From NCBI GenBank assembly GCA_039683515.1, contig JBDKRG010000040.1:1-64000 (forward strand): a stretch of 64,000 bases of DNA, given 5' to 3'. Made by a program: the position numbers and the translations under genes. The stretch comes from JAJFUE01 sp039683515 (GTDB lineage Bacteria > Sumerlaeota > Sumerlaeia > MVZB01). This document shows, in pieces, positions 54,839-62,625 of the stretch (its first letter is position 1; each line of letters starts with the position of its first letter). The notes below the pieces were generated by a model. It searched no databases and had not been told where the DNA came from. It saw nothing but the letters and a program-made list of their open reading frames with translations.

Positions 54839-54883
54839 GTCCTGAGTGCTGAGTGCTGAGTCCTGAGTGCTGAGTGCTGAGTC
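54821..54883. repeat. Heptamer array with 21-bp higher-order period (CTGAGTG, CTGAGTG, CTGAGTC) x3
   Basis: Nine perfect heptamers arranged as three identical 21-bp blocks. The first 18 bases are inside the nitroreductase coding sequence and supply its stop; the rest is intergenic. The same family as 29935-30088. Confidence 0.92.
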
Positions 54884-55130
54884 GATGGGCGATTACGCTG
54901 TTACGGCTGAATTTGAACGTAAGATGCGCACAAATTTTCATGACCAACGCGGTAGGATCACAACCCAGCCCCGGCCGGGGCTTTGGTTTCAAAAATGTAA
55001 TCCGCTCCACTCACATATGCGAGATGGTTATGGCCACGCCAGCTTAGGATTCCAATATACGATCGATTTGACAATTGCGCGCGTCGGTTTTGTCGAACCG
55101 ATCAATCGGTTCGGGTTGATGCGATCTTGA

Positions 55131-55169
55131 CCGTGGGTTGAATCGCGAAAACAGCGATTCAACCCACGG
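55131..55169. repeat. Perfect 16-bp-stem hairpin in the 54839-55366 gap
   Basis: CCGTGGGTTGAATCGC-7-GCGATTCAACCCACGG. Nearby are CGAACCGA/TCGGTTCG (about 55094-55114) and GAACCGC/GCGGTTC (about 55185-55200) hairpins. The 528-base gap shows no convincing gene. Confidence 0.65.
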
Positions 55170-55366
55170 CTTTGGAGGTCGAACCGCTGACGCGGTTCTT
55201 GAGCAACGGTATTTGGTTCTGGCTATGCCAACTTACGATTGCGAGCACGAGGACGATTTGCAGCTTCACCTCGCCCTTTCCAATTCGGGCGCATTGATGG
55301 TATGAATGGGTCGGTCTGGATTCGAAGCGCCACGGCCGCGTTTGGGCCGTGCAGAACCGGTCGGGT

Positions 55367-56554
55367 ATGGTTTCGCGGACCAATCGCCATCAGATACAGA
55401 TCAAGATCTCAAGCTCGTGGCGCCGCCGCGCGCGGCTGGGGCTGCTTGCCGGGCTGATCCTTGCCGGGCTGGCGATCGCGGCGCTCGAAAAATACCGCAG
55501 CGCCGAGGCGTTCACGGTCTGGTCGCGCGCCTACGCGAAACTTTCGCCGGTGCTGGACCCGGCGCGCACGCGAACGCGCCAGTGGGTCATGACCGCGATC
55601 AAGCTCAACGAGCTGTGGGCGGTCGAGACCGAAAAGGAAAAACTGGACCGCGAGCTGACCCGCACCCGGCTGCAGAACGACCTGCTCGCCGAGCAGGTGG
55701 GGCGGCTGCAGAGGCTTTCGGGCCTGGGGACGTGGGCCGCGCCGCCGCAGCTCAGGTTCGTGCAGGCCGACATCACCGGCCTCATCACCAGCGACGAAAG
55801 CATGCTGCTGACGATCAACCGCGGGCGCGCCGACGGGATCAGCCCGCGCGACCCGGTCGTGGCGCTCGACGGGCTGGTCGGCATGATCCGCTCGGTCCAG
55901 GACCACACGGCGCAGGTGCAGGCGATCACTGACCCGATGAGCGTGGTCGGCGCGGCGACGCGCGACACGCGCGCGCGGGGGGCGCTCTACGGCCGCGGCC
56001 GCGGCAAGCCGCTCGAGTTCCTCCCCGAAAACGAGGTCGAGAATTTCAACATCGGCTCGCGGCTGATCACGTCGCGGTTCGAGAATTCCAATTTCCCCAA
56101 GGGGATCACGATCGGCGTCATCGAGAAGCGCGACCTGAACCTCTACGGCATCCCGGTCGGCGTGGTGCGGTCGGCGGTCTCGTTCGACACGCTGGAGGAA
56201 GTGCTCGTGATCATCCCCGCCCACGAGGACGCCCTGGGGACCGGCTCGCTCGGGGCGATCCGGATCGTCATGCCGCGCGGCGACGAACTGGCCGCCGAGA
56301 CCACGGGCACGCTCGCGGCCGACCGCGCGACGACCGGGACGGCGTTGACGAGCCCGACGCTCGCCGCCGCGAACCCGACGAGCGCGACGCTGCGGATGCT
56401 GAAACATACGACGTCGACGCTGCAGCGCGCGCAAACGACTTCGGGAACGCTCGCCACGGGCCGCGACGCGCGGACGACAAAAACCCTTCGCCGCGACACG
56501 GCGACAACGCGAACGCGGCGCCGCGCGCGGCCCGCGCCGGAGGCCGCCCCATGA
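55367..56554 (+). CDS. mreC: Rod shape-determining protein MreC with Thr/Arg-rich tail
   Basis: 395-aa protein: a basic cytoplasmic start, one transmembrane helix (about residues 25-45), a coiled coil (about 85-115), and an MreC beta-domain (about 120-290; ADITGLITSDESMLLTINRG, VVALDGLVGMIRS, ITDPMSVVGA). MreC links MreB to the periplasmic elongasome. An unusual ~100-residue C-terminal extension is Thr/Ala/Arg-rich (ATTGTALTSPTLAAANPTSA), probably disordered. ATG 55367 is preferred to GTG 55349. The stop overlaps mreD by four bases (ATGA), so they are translationally coupled. mreB is not in the window. Confidence 0.92.
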   Translation: MVSRTNRHQIQIKISSSWRRRARLGLLAGLILAGLAIAALEKYRSAEAFTVWSRAYAKLSPVLDPARTRTRQWVMTAIKLNELWAVETEKEKLDRELTRTRLQNDLLAEQVGRLQRLSGLGTWAAPPQLRFVQADITGLITSDESMLLTINRGRADGISPRDPVVALDGLVGMIRSVQDHTAQVQAITDPMSVVGAATRDTRARGALYGRGRGKPLEFLPENEVENFNIGSRLITSRFENSNFPKGITIGVIEKRDLNLYGIPVGVVRSAVSFDTLEEVLVIIPAHEDALGTGSLGAIRIVMPRGDELAAETTGTLAADRATTGTALTSPTLAAANPTSATLRMLKHTTSTLQRAQTTSGTLATGRDARTTKTLRRDTATTRTRRRARPAPEAAP

Positions 56555-57072
56555 TCCGGTTCATCGTTTTCATCGTCATCTACCTGTTCGTGGCGCTCGA
56601 GATCGAGGCGGGGGTGCTCCCGCAGATCGAGTCGCTGCTGAGCGGCCGCTACGAGCTGATGATCGGGCTGCGGATGCTCGCGCTCGGGGCGGTGCTCGCG
56701 GGGATGCTGCGCGGCGAGGTCGCGGGGATGCTCGCGGGGCTGGCCGGGGCGCTCCTGGCGGGGTGCTCGATGCAGGCCGGCTGGCTGGGGGCGGGGATCG
56801 TCAGCTTCGCCTTGATCGGTTACCTCGCCGGCCTGATGGCACGCCAGTTCCGGCTGAACGGGTTCATGTTCCGCTGGTTCACGATTTTCTTCCTGCTGGT
56901 TGTCGAGCGGCTGGCGTTCATCATGGCGCGCTGGTTCTTCTGGCGCGACAGCGGGCTCGTGATCCCGTGGCTGACGCTGATCCTCACGGGGCTGATCGGG
57001 AGCGTGATCTACCGGCTGTTCTCGCGCGCGCTGAAATCGAACAACCTATACGGCGTGGACGTCGAAGCGTAG
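56551..57072 (+). CDS. mreD: Rod shape-determining protein MreD
   Basis: 173-aa integral membrane protein with about five helices. Sequence similarity in MreD is weak, but position directly after mreC with an ATGA overlap, size and hydropathy are all as expected. It works with MreC in the elongasome. Confidence 0.88.
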   Translation: MIRFIVFIVIYLFVALEIEAGVLPQIESLLSGRYELMIGLRMLALGAVLAGMLRGEVAGMLAGLAGALLAGCSMQAGWLGAGIVSFALIGYLAGLMARQFRLNGFMFRWFTIFFLLVVERLAFIMARWFFWRDSGLVIPWLTLILTGLIGSVIYRLFSRALKSNNLYGVDVEA

Positions 57073-57074
57073 AG

Positions 57075-57220
57075 CGGGCGATAAAAGTTTTCCGGCAATA
57101 GGAAATCGCCGGCGAGGGCGCCGGCGCCACAGCGCGACAAACTATTCGGCACTGACCAGCTGACTTCGATGTGGGGCCGGCGCCCCCGCCGGCCATTCAC
57201 GCATCATTCTTGTCAACCAC
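57075..57220. repeat. ~145-bp palindromic repeat, copy 2 (inverted)
   Basis: Inverted copy of 52351-52497, filling the gap between mreD and the convergent dehydrogenase-like gene. Confidence 0.8.
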
Positions 57221-57226
57221 TCCAGT

Positions 57227-58207
57227 TCACCACTCCTGGCCGGCCAGGAGCATGACGTGGCGCGGGCAGGCGGGGTCGATCTGCAGGTGCGCGGGACGGC
57301 TCCCCCGGAGCAGGTGCAGGACGATCTGCGCGGCGCGGCGGCGCAGCGCCTCGGCGCACTGGCGGCTCGTGCCGGCGCGCCGGCGGTGATGACGCAGGCC
57401 GCTTTGGCTCAGGATCGGGTGAGCAGGACTCACGCGCGACGACAAATCGGAATCGAAAGCCGCGACGATCGGCCGGCCGCGGTCCATCGATTCGGCCAAG
57501 GCGGCCAGGTCGACGAGATCGGGCTGGGACGTGCAGATCAGAACCGACTTCTCCTTCATCAGCCGCAGCCTCGGGGCGGACAGGAATCCCGCGGTATCCT
57601 CCGTCAGCGGCAGGTGCAGCGAAACGATATCAACCAGCCCGAGCAGGTCCTCGAGAGGCGCCGAACGCACGCCTTCGTTCTCGAAGACGTCGCGGGGGGC
57701 GTAGGGGTCGCAGCCCCACAGCTCCATCCCGCAGGGACGCGCGCGCCGGGCGACGGCGCGGCCGACCTGGCCGAGGCCGATCAGACCAAGCCGCAGCCCG
57801 CCGAGCGAGCGCACCGGAAGGCCGGGCGTCTGCCGCAGGCAGTCGAGCATGAGGTGCATGGTCTCGTCGGCCCAGTCGTCGGTGGCGAAATCCGGAATGC
57901 TCGTGACGTAAATGCCCAGCCGGCGCGCGGCCTCCATGTCGATCGGCGGCGCCTCGGGGCCGGCGCCGGGGCCGTACTGGACGACCATCAGGCAGCGGCG
58001 CGCTCGCTCGAGGATCGCGGCGTCGACCGGCGCATGCCATGTTTGAAGAATGGTCGCGCCGGCAAGCTCGGCGCCAAGCTCATCGGCCGACAAGGATTTG
58101 GCCTCGACCACGCGCGTCGCAACGCCGCACGCGGCGTAGACCTCGAGCTCGGCGCCGACGGCGGCCGGCGGGGCGTCAAGGATGAGGATGGTCGGGATAG
58201 AGCTCAT
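57227..58207 (-). CDS. D-2-hydroxyacid dehydrogenase-like protein, possibly inactive
   Basis: 326-aa protein with the fold of D-isomer-specific 2-hydroxyacid dehydrogenases: an N-terminal domain (to about 110), then an NAD-binding domain with GLRLGLIGLGQVGRAVARRA. The catalytic positions look degenerate. The usual Arg after ICTS (ICTSQPDLVD) is missing and the PHxAGxT His block is altered (RHHRRRAGTSRQ), with a Cys/Arg-rich end. It may be a pseudoenzyme, or the sequence may contain an error near 57370-57400. ATG 58207 is used. Confidence 0.75.
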   Translation of the reverse strand: MSSIPTILILDAPPAAVGAELEVYAACGVATRVVEAKSLSADELGAELAGATILQTWHAPVDAAILERARRCLMVVQYGPGAGPEAPPIDMEAARRLGIYVTSIPDFATDDWADETMHLMLDCLRQTPGLPVRSLGGLRLGLIGLGQVGRAVARRARPCGMELWGCDPYAPRDVFENEGVRSAPLEDLLGLVDIVSLHLPLTEDTAGFLSAPRLRLMKEKSVLICTSQPDLVDLAALAESMDRGRPIVAAFDSDLSSRVSPAHPILSQSGLRHHRRRAGTSRQCAEALRRRAAQIVLHLLRGSRPAHLQIDPACPRHVMLLAGQEW

Positions 58208-58317
58208 GTTGCAGTTTGCCACCGTTTCTCGTGCTCGCCTTGCCAGCCGAAGCCGCGGCGAAGCGAGCCATTCAAATTGTCACCCCGAAAGAGCGGCATC
58301 GTGGAGGATCGATCCGC

Positions 58318-58432
58318 GCTTTCTTGAACTATCTCGCCCTTTCAGGGCTCGCATCGAAATTTCCGCCCAACCCAGGGTTTCGCTTCGCTTCACCCTGGGC
58401 TTTTGAACTATACGACCCTTTCAGGGTCTCAC
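58318..58432. repeat. Dispersed palindromic intergenic repeat, partial copy 3
   Basis: Contains CCCTTTCAGGG hairpins and CCCAGGG...CCCTGGG around TTCGCTTCGCTT, the same layout as the second half of 3601-3812. It occupies the 286-base gap between two minus-strand genes. Confidence 0.6.
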
Positions 58433-58493
58433 CCCTCTTGAAAGTTTGCGTGCATCTTGCATTCTAACCCCGCCGATCCGTACTCGTCATCGC

Positions 58494-59552
58494 TCACCAG
58501 CCGTTCTTGATTTCTTCGACCAGGCGGCGGTGGGCGGGGAGGGCCAGGATGCAGTTGGTCAGGTTGCGCATCGTCCCCCAGTCGAGTTTCTGCTGCTCGC
58601 GGCGGCGCACGAGGCAATGCATCGAGCGCGTCCACTGCCGCGGGAACATGAGCATCGCCCTGAGCAGCGCGCGCTCGACCGGATCGAGCCGGCGTTCCTT
58701 TTCATAGACGTCGATCAGGCGGCGCAGCTTGTCGGGATTCCAGCGGTGCGCGAGACCGAACGTGGCCAGCGGCACGACCAGGTCCGACGGGGCCGGCTTG
58801 AGGCTCACCGATTCCAGGTCGAGGAGCCACGGCATCGCGTCGGAGTCCTTCGCGAGCATGTAGTTGTTCTCGTAGCTGTCGCCGTGGGCGAGGACGAGGG
58901 AGCATTGGGCCTCGGTGACGTCGCCGACCTGCGCGTGCAGGTAGGCGTCGGCCTCGATCGCGAGCTCCGCGAACGCGCCGTTGCGGTCGGCGAACAGCCT
59001 GCCGGCGGCGGTGAGCCCCTCGCCGCGGCGGCTGATCTTCGAACTCAGCCATTCGAACGACTCGACCTGGCCGTGCCAGATGGTCGAGACCGATTGCGTG
59101 AGCGGCTCCTTGAGCGAGCGGCCAAGCTTCGCGGCGGCCTCGTGGCCGCGGGCGTGCAGGCGGCCGAGCGCGGCCAGGACCGCGGCCACTTCGCGCTCGC
59201 GGCGGAAGCTCGGCCGGCGCCCCTCGACGAGCGCCATCACGTAATAGAGCTGCTTGTTGTGCTTGAGGACGTGGCGGCCGTCGGCGACCGGCCGGATCAC
59301 GGGGACGAAACTGGGATCGAGCCGGGCGCCCGCGCTCTCGAGCGCGACAAGCGTCGCATCGAGCTTGTGGCGGCTCATGCCGTCGACGCGGCAGTGCTTG
59401 AGGACCCACGCGCCGCCGTCGGCCGGGCGCAGCACGACCTGCGCGCCGTGATGCTTGCGCATCGGCTCGACGGTGAGCGCGCCGAAACCCCACGTATTGC
59501 GGATCGTCTCGGCGTCGGGAAAATGGGCGTTGGATTCAAGCTCGAACGTCAT
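58494..59552 (-). CDS. CotS/aminoglycoside-phosphotransferase-like kinase
   Basis: 352-aa protein kinase-like/APH-family phosphotransferase resembling spore coat CotS and similar sugar or choline kinases. The catalytic loop is LAHGDSYENNYML (HGDxxxxN) and the metal site LLDLESVSLKPAPSDL, where the usual D-x-D is D-x-E. Substrate unknown; a role in cell-wall or compatible-solute chemistry is possible. The start is placed at ATG 59552 with GGGTGG upstream; two in-frame ATGs precede it. Confidence 0.78.
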   Translation of the reverse strand: MTFELESNAHFPDAETIRNTWGFGALTVEPMRKHHGAQVVLRPADGGAWVLKHCRVDGMSRHKLDATLVALESAGARLDPSFVPVIRPVADGRHVLKHNKQLYYVMALVEGRRPSFRREREVAAVLAALGRLHARGHEAAAKLGRSLKEPLTQSVSTIWHGQVESFEWLSSKISRRGEGLTAAGRLFADRNGAFAELAIEADAYLHAQVGDVTEAQCSLVLAHGDSYENNYMLAKDSDAMPWLLDLESVSLKPAPSDLVVPLATFGLAHRWNPDKLRRLIDVYEKERRLDPVERALLRAMLMFPRQWTRSMHCLVRRREQQKLDWGTMRNLTNCILALPAHRRLVEEIKNGW

Positions 59553-59738
59553 AACCACCCGGCCCAGCATGGCCCGATCCATTGAAATGGTTGGGGGGAA
59601 TAAAAACAATCAGAAAGAATCGGAGATAATCAGAAAGAAATTCGAAACAAATCGGAGGAAATAAAAAAAGAGATCTCTCGATACAGCTCAGAATGAATAC
59701 GAAACGCAAACAGAATTCGTGCGGCGATGAAATGCGGT

Positions 59739-61340
59739 TTACGCCCGGGCGACGGCGCCGGGGCCGGGGGCGGGGGCGTGGGCGAGCTTGACGCCGCGGA
59801 TGCGGAATCGGGCGCCGCCGCCGCCGTCGAGGCATTCGATCTCCCACTGGTGGGCAAGGGCGATCTGGCGCACGACGGCCAGGCCGAGGCCGGTGCCGTC
59901 CTCGCGGGTCGTGAAATACGGTCGGAAGACCAGCTCGCGCTGGTCGGGCGGGATGCCGGGGCCGTTGTCGCGGACCTCGATCTCCGCCTCGCCGAAACCG
60001 GTCGGCTTGAGCTCGACCTGAATGCGGCCGCCGCGGCCGACGGCCTGGATCGAGTTGAGCAGCAGGTTGAAGAGCATTTGGCGCAGGAGGGCATGGTCGG
60101 CCTCGATCGCGCCCTTGAGGCCGATCGGCTCGAAGCGGATCTCCTTGTCGAGGATGTCGCTGTCGAGGGCGCGTACGACGTCGAGGACCACGGTGCGCAG
60201 GTTGAGCGGCGCGGGGCGCGGCTCGGGCGGCCGCGAGTAGTTGATGAACTCGTTGAGGCGGTTGGTGACGCGGTCGACTTCCTGCGTGATGTCGATGGCG
60301 CGCGTATGGATCTCGCCGGCGGCGGACGGATGCTGCGAGATGAGCTGGGCCAGGCCGCGAATGATGTTGAGCGGGTTGCGCGTCTCGTGGGCGAGGCCGG
60401 CCGCGGCGAGGTTCAGTTCCTGCAGGTGCAGGTTCATCTGGCTGGCGCGGGCGAGCCGAAGCTGCAGGCGCGAGGTCTTCTGCAACTGGTGCCAGGCGGC
60501 CGCGAGGCCGGCGGCGGCGAGCGCGGCGATGGCCGCGATGATGATGCGCTGCCACAGGTCGGCCCGGATGGAACGGTCGTACTCGGCGCGCGACAGGCTG
60601 ATCACGAAGCCGTGGAGGCCGCGGCTCTTGAGCAACTCGTCATAGCGGGCCTTGTCCATCCAGAACGGGCGGCGGAAGGCGGGGCGCCCGCCGCCGCGCG
60701 GGCGCTCGGCGCCGGTCACCGTCGTCCGGCCGTCGCCGGCATGGGGGGCCATGGCGACGGCCCGCTCGCCGGCGTGGCGGCCCGCGGTGGTTAAAGTGTC
60801 TTCCGGCCGGGAAGACCCGGGCTCGCGCCCGTGACCAATTTCGCCTCCGGGGGGAGGAGGAGGAGGCGGCTGAAGTCGGCCTTGCGGCACAGTGCCGCTG
60901 GTCTCACCCGGCCGGAAAGGGGGCAGCACGATGGTCGTGCTGCTCGGCAGATCGCCGAAATCCACGAGATTGACAAACGTGACGCTGTCGGTGTTCCACT
61001 GCTCGCCCTGTTCGGGGAGGCTGGCCAGGTCGGGGGGGGCGCCCTTGCCGGCGCTGGCCACGACCTCGCCCTTGGAGTTTAACAGCGCGATCGAAACGAG
61101 GCCAGAGGTCTTCGCCAGCTCGCGCAGGTTGTCCTCGAGGCGCTCCTGGCGGATGACGAGGCCGCGCTGGCGCCCGGCCCGGACCGACGCGCTGAGGGCG
61201 ATCGACGTGGCGCTGGACTGCGTGCGCAGGCCGGCCCGCTCGGCGTCGCGGACCCGCCGGTGCTCGACGCACTGCCAGCCGACCATCATCAGCCATGCCA
61301 GGCATAGCGCCGCGTAGACCGTGGCCTCATTTCTTCGCAC
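59739..61340 (-). CDS. Membrane sensor histidine kinase, AtoS/NtrB-like
   Basis: 533-aa kinase: a transmembrane helix (about residues 8-25), an extracytoplasmic sensor region with a Pro-rich low-complexity stretch (about 155-180), a second membrane helix (about 275-295), HisKA with LAHETRNPLNIIRG (His about 326), and HATPase_c (LLLNSIQAVGRGG, DNGPGIP, GTGLGLAVVRQIALAH). Its start overlaps the end of the secretin gene by 14 bases, so it is in the secretin operon. It could sense envelope or secretion state and phosphorylate the NtrC-type regulator at 52604 (inference). Confidence 0.9.
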   Translation of the reverse strand: MRRNEATVYAALCLAWLMMVGWQCVEHRRVRDAERAGLRTQSSATSIALSASVRAGRQRGLVIRQERLEDNLRELAKTSGLVSIALLNSKGEVVASAGKGAPPDLASLPEQGEQWNTDSVTFVNLVDFGDLPSSTTIVLPPFRPGETSGTVPQGRLQPPPPPPPGGEIGHGREPGSSRPEDTLTTAGRHAGERAVAMAPHAGDGRTTVTGAERPRGGGRPAFRRPFWMDKARYDELLKSRGLHGFVISLSRAEYDRSIRADLWQRIIIAAIAALAAAGLAAAWHQLQKTSRLQLRLARASQMNLHLQELNLAAAGLAHETRNPLNIIRGLAQLISQHPSAAGEIHTRAIDITQEVDRVTNRLNEFINYSRPPEPRPAPLNLRTVVLDVVRALDSDILDKEIRFEPIGLKGAIEADHALLRQMLFNLLLNSIQAVGRGGRIQVELKPTGFGEAEIEVRDNGPGIPPDQRELVFRPYFTTREDGTGLGLAVVRQIALAHQWEIECLDGGGGARFRIRGVKLAHAPAPGPGAVARA

Positions 61341-62595
61341 GCTTGCGTCTCTCCGGGGCCGCCGGCGTCGTCACAACCTTGGCGGCGGAGGGCTGCTTGA
61401 CGGTCGCGGCCTCGGCCGGAACCGCCGGCTTTGGCGTATTGTCGCTCTTCTCGTCGAGATTTACGAGGAACTTCTCCTTCTGTTTGCTGGTAAACGCCTC
61501 GTCGATCATACCGGCGCGATTTCTTTCGTCAAGGGAAACGGTGCGGGCTTCGTTGGAACGCTGGATGATCTGGGGGGTCAGGAAAATCAACAGCTCGGTC
61601 TTGACGGTCTTGGATTCGGTCCGCCGGAAGAGGGCGCCGAGCATCGGGATGTCGCCCAGGAGGGGGATCTTGGTGACCTTCTCGGTCTTCGCGTCCTCCA
61701 TCATCCCGCCGATGACGACGGTCTTGCCGTTCTGGACGACGACCTGGGTGTCGGCCGAGCGCACGTCGATGACGTTGGCGCCGACCGTGTCGGTGATGGC
61801 GACGGTCTCCGAGGTCAGCTTCGAGATTTCCGGGCTGATCTCCATCTCGACCATCCCCTCCGGCGTGATGTGCGGGGTGACGCGCAGGATGATGCCGATG
61901 TCGCGCCACGAAATGTTGTTGATCGTCTGGCCGGAGTCGGTGACGCGGCTGCTGGTGACGTACGGGATCGTCTGGCCGACGGTGATGGTGGCGAGCTGGT
62001 TGTTGCGCGCCATGACCGAGGGCCGGGAGAGGACCTCGAGCTTGTTCTTCTCGGCGATGGCGCGGATCAGCAGCTCGATGTCGGTGTCGACGAGCTGGTA
62101 GATCCCGCCGTTGGTCTCGGAGGCGAGGCCGAAGTTGCTGAGGATGCTCTGCGTGCGGTCGCCGCTGACGTCCTTGTAGCTCGCCTGAACGCCCAGGTCC
62201 AGGTCATCGCTGTGCGTGACCTCGAGGAACAGGACCTTGATGAGGACCTGCGGGATCGGGCGGTCGAGGTGCTCGATGACCTGCTTGATATATTCATTGG
62301 TCTCCTCGTCGGCGATCACCACGACCTGGCCCGATTCCTGGTCGTACTGGATGATGGCGTTCTGGCCGAGGCGGCTGGTCGGATTGGGCTGGACCGGCGC
62401 GCCGCTCTGGCCGTTCTCCTCCTCCTCGTCGATGACCGGCTCAACGCCGGCCTCGGCGCCGGCCATGTCCGGCGGAGGGGCCATGGCGTCCTGGGCCCAG
62501 GGGCGGCCCGGGAGAAGCAACAACGCCAGCGCGAAGATGAATGGATAGCGCGAGTGCGCGGTCAGCGGCTTGAGCATGCGGAAAAACAGGTTCAT
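61327..62595 (-). CDS. Secretin (GspD/PilQ-type) core protein
   Basis: 422-aa exported protein: a signal peptide (about residues 1-35, ending RPWAQ), an N3-like short domain (about 80-120), then the secretin domain (about 125-345) with VLIKVLFLEVTHSDDLDLGV, VGQTIPYVTSSRVT, GIILRVTPHI and VVIGGMMEDAKTEKVTKIPL. It forms the outer-membrane channel of a type II secretion or type IV pilus system. Most N-domains are missing and appear in a separate gene just upstream (62626-64000), an unusual split. ATG 62595 has GAGGAA upstream. Confidence 0.92.
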   Translation of the reverse strand: MNLFFRMLKPLTAHSRYPFIFALALLLLPGRPWAQDAMAPPPDMAGAEAGVEPVIDEEEENGQSGAPVQPNPTSRLGQNAIIQYDQESGQVVVIADEETNEYIKQVIEHLDRPIPQVLIKVLFLEVTHSDDLDLGVQASYKDVSGDRTQSILSNFGLASETNGGIYQLVDTDIELLIRAIAEKNKLEVLSRPSVMARNNQLATITVGQTIPYVTSSRVTDSGQTINNISWRDIGIILRVTPHITPEGMVEMEISPEISKLTSETVAITDTVGANVIDVRSADTQVVVQNGKTVVIGGMMEDAKTEKVTKIPLLGDIPMLGALFRRTESKTVKTELLIFLTPQIIQRSNEARTVSLDERNRAGMIDEAFTSKQKEKFLVNLDEKSDNTPKPAVPAEAATVKQPSAAKVVTTPAAPERRKRAKK

Positions 62596-62625
62596 GAGAT
62601 CGATTCCTCGCCGATTCAAAGTGGG

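Noticed and set aside
54867..55130. 87-aa plus-strand frame after the nitroreductase
   Set aside because: Starts in the heptamer array and runs through hairpin repeats; no ribosome-binding site or domain.
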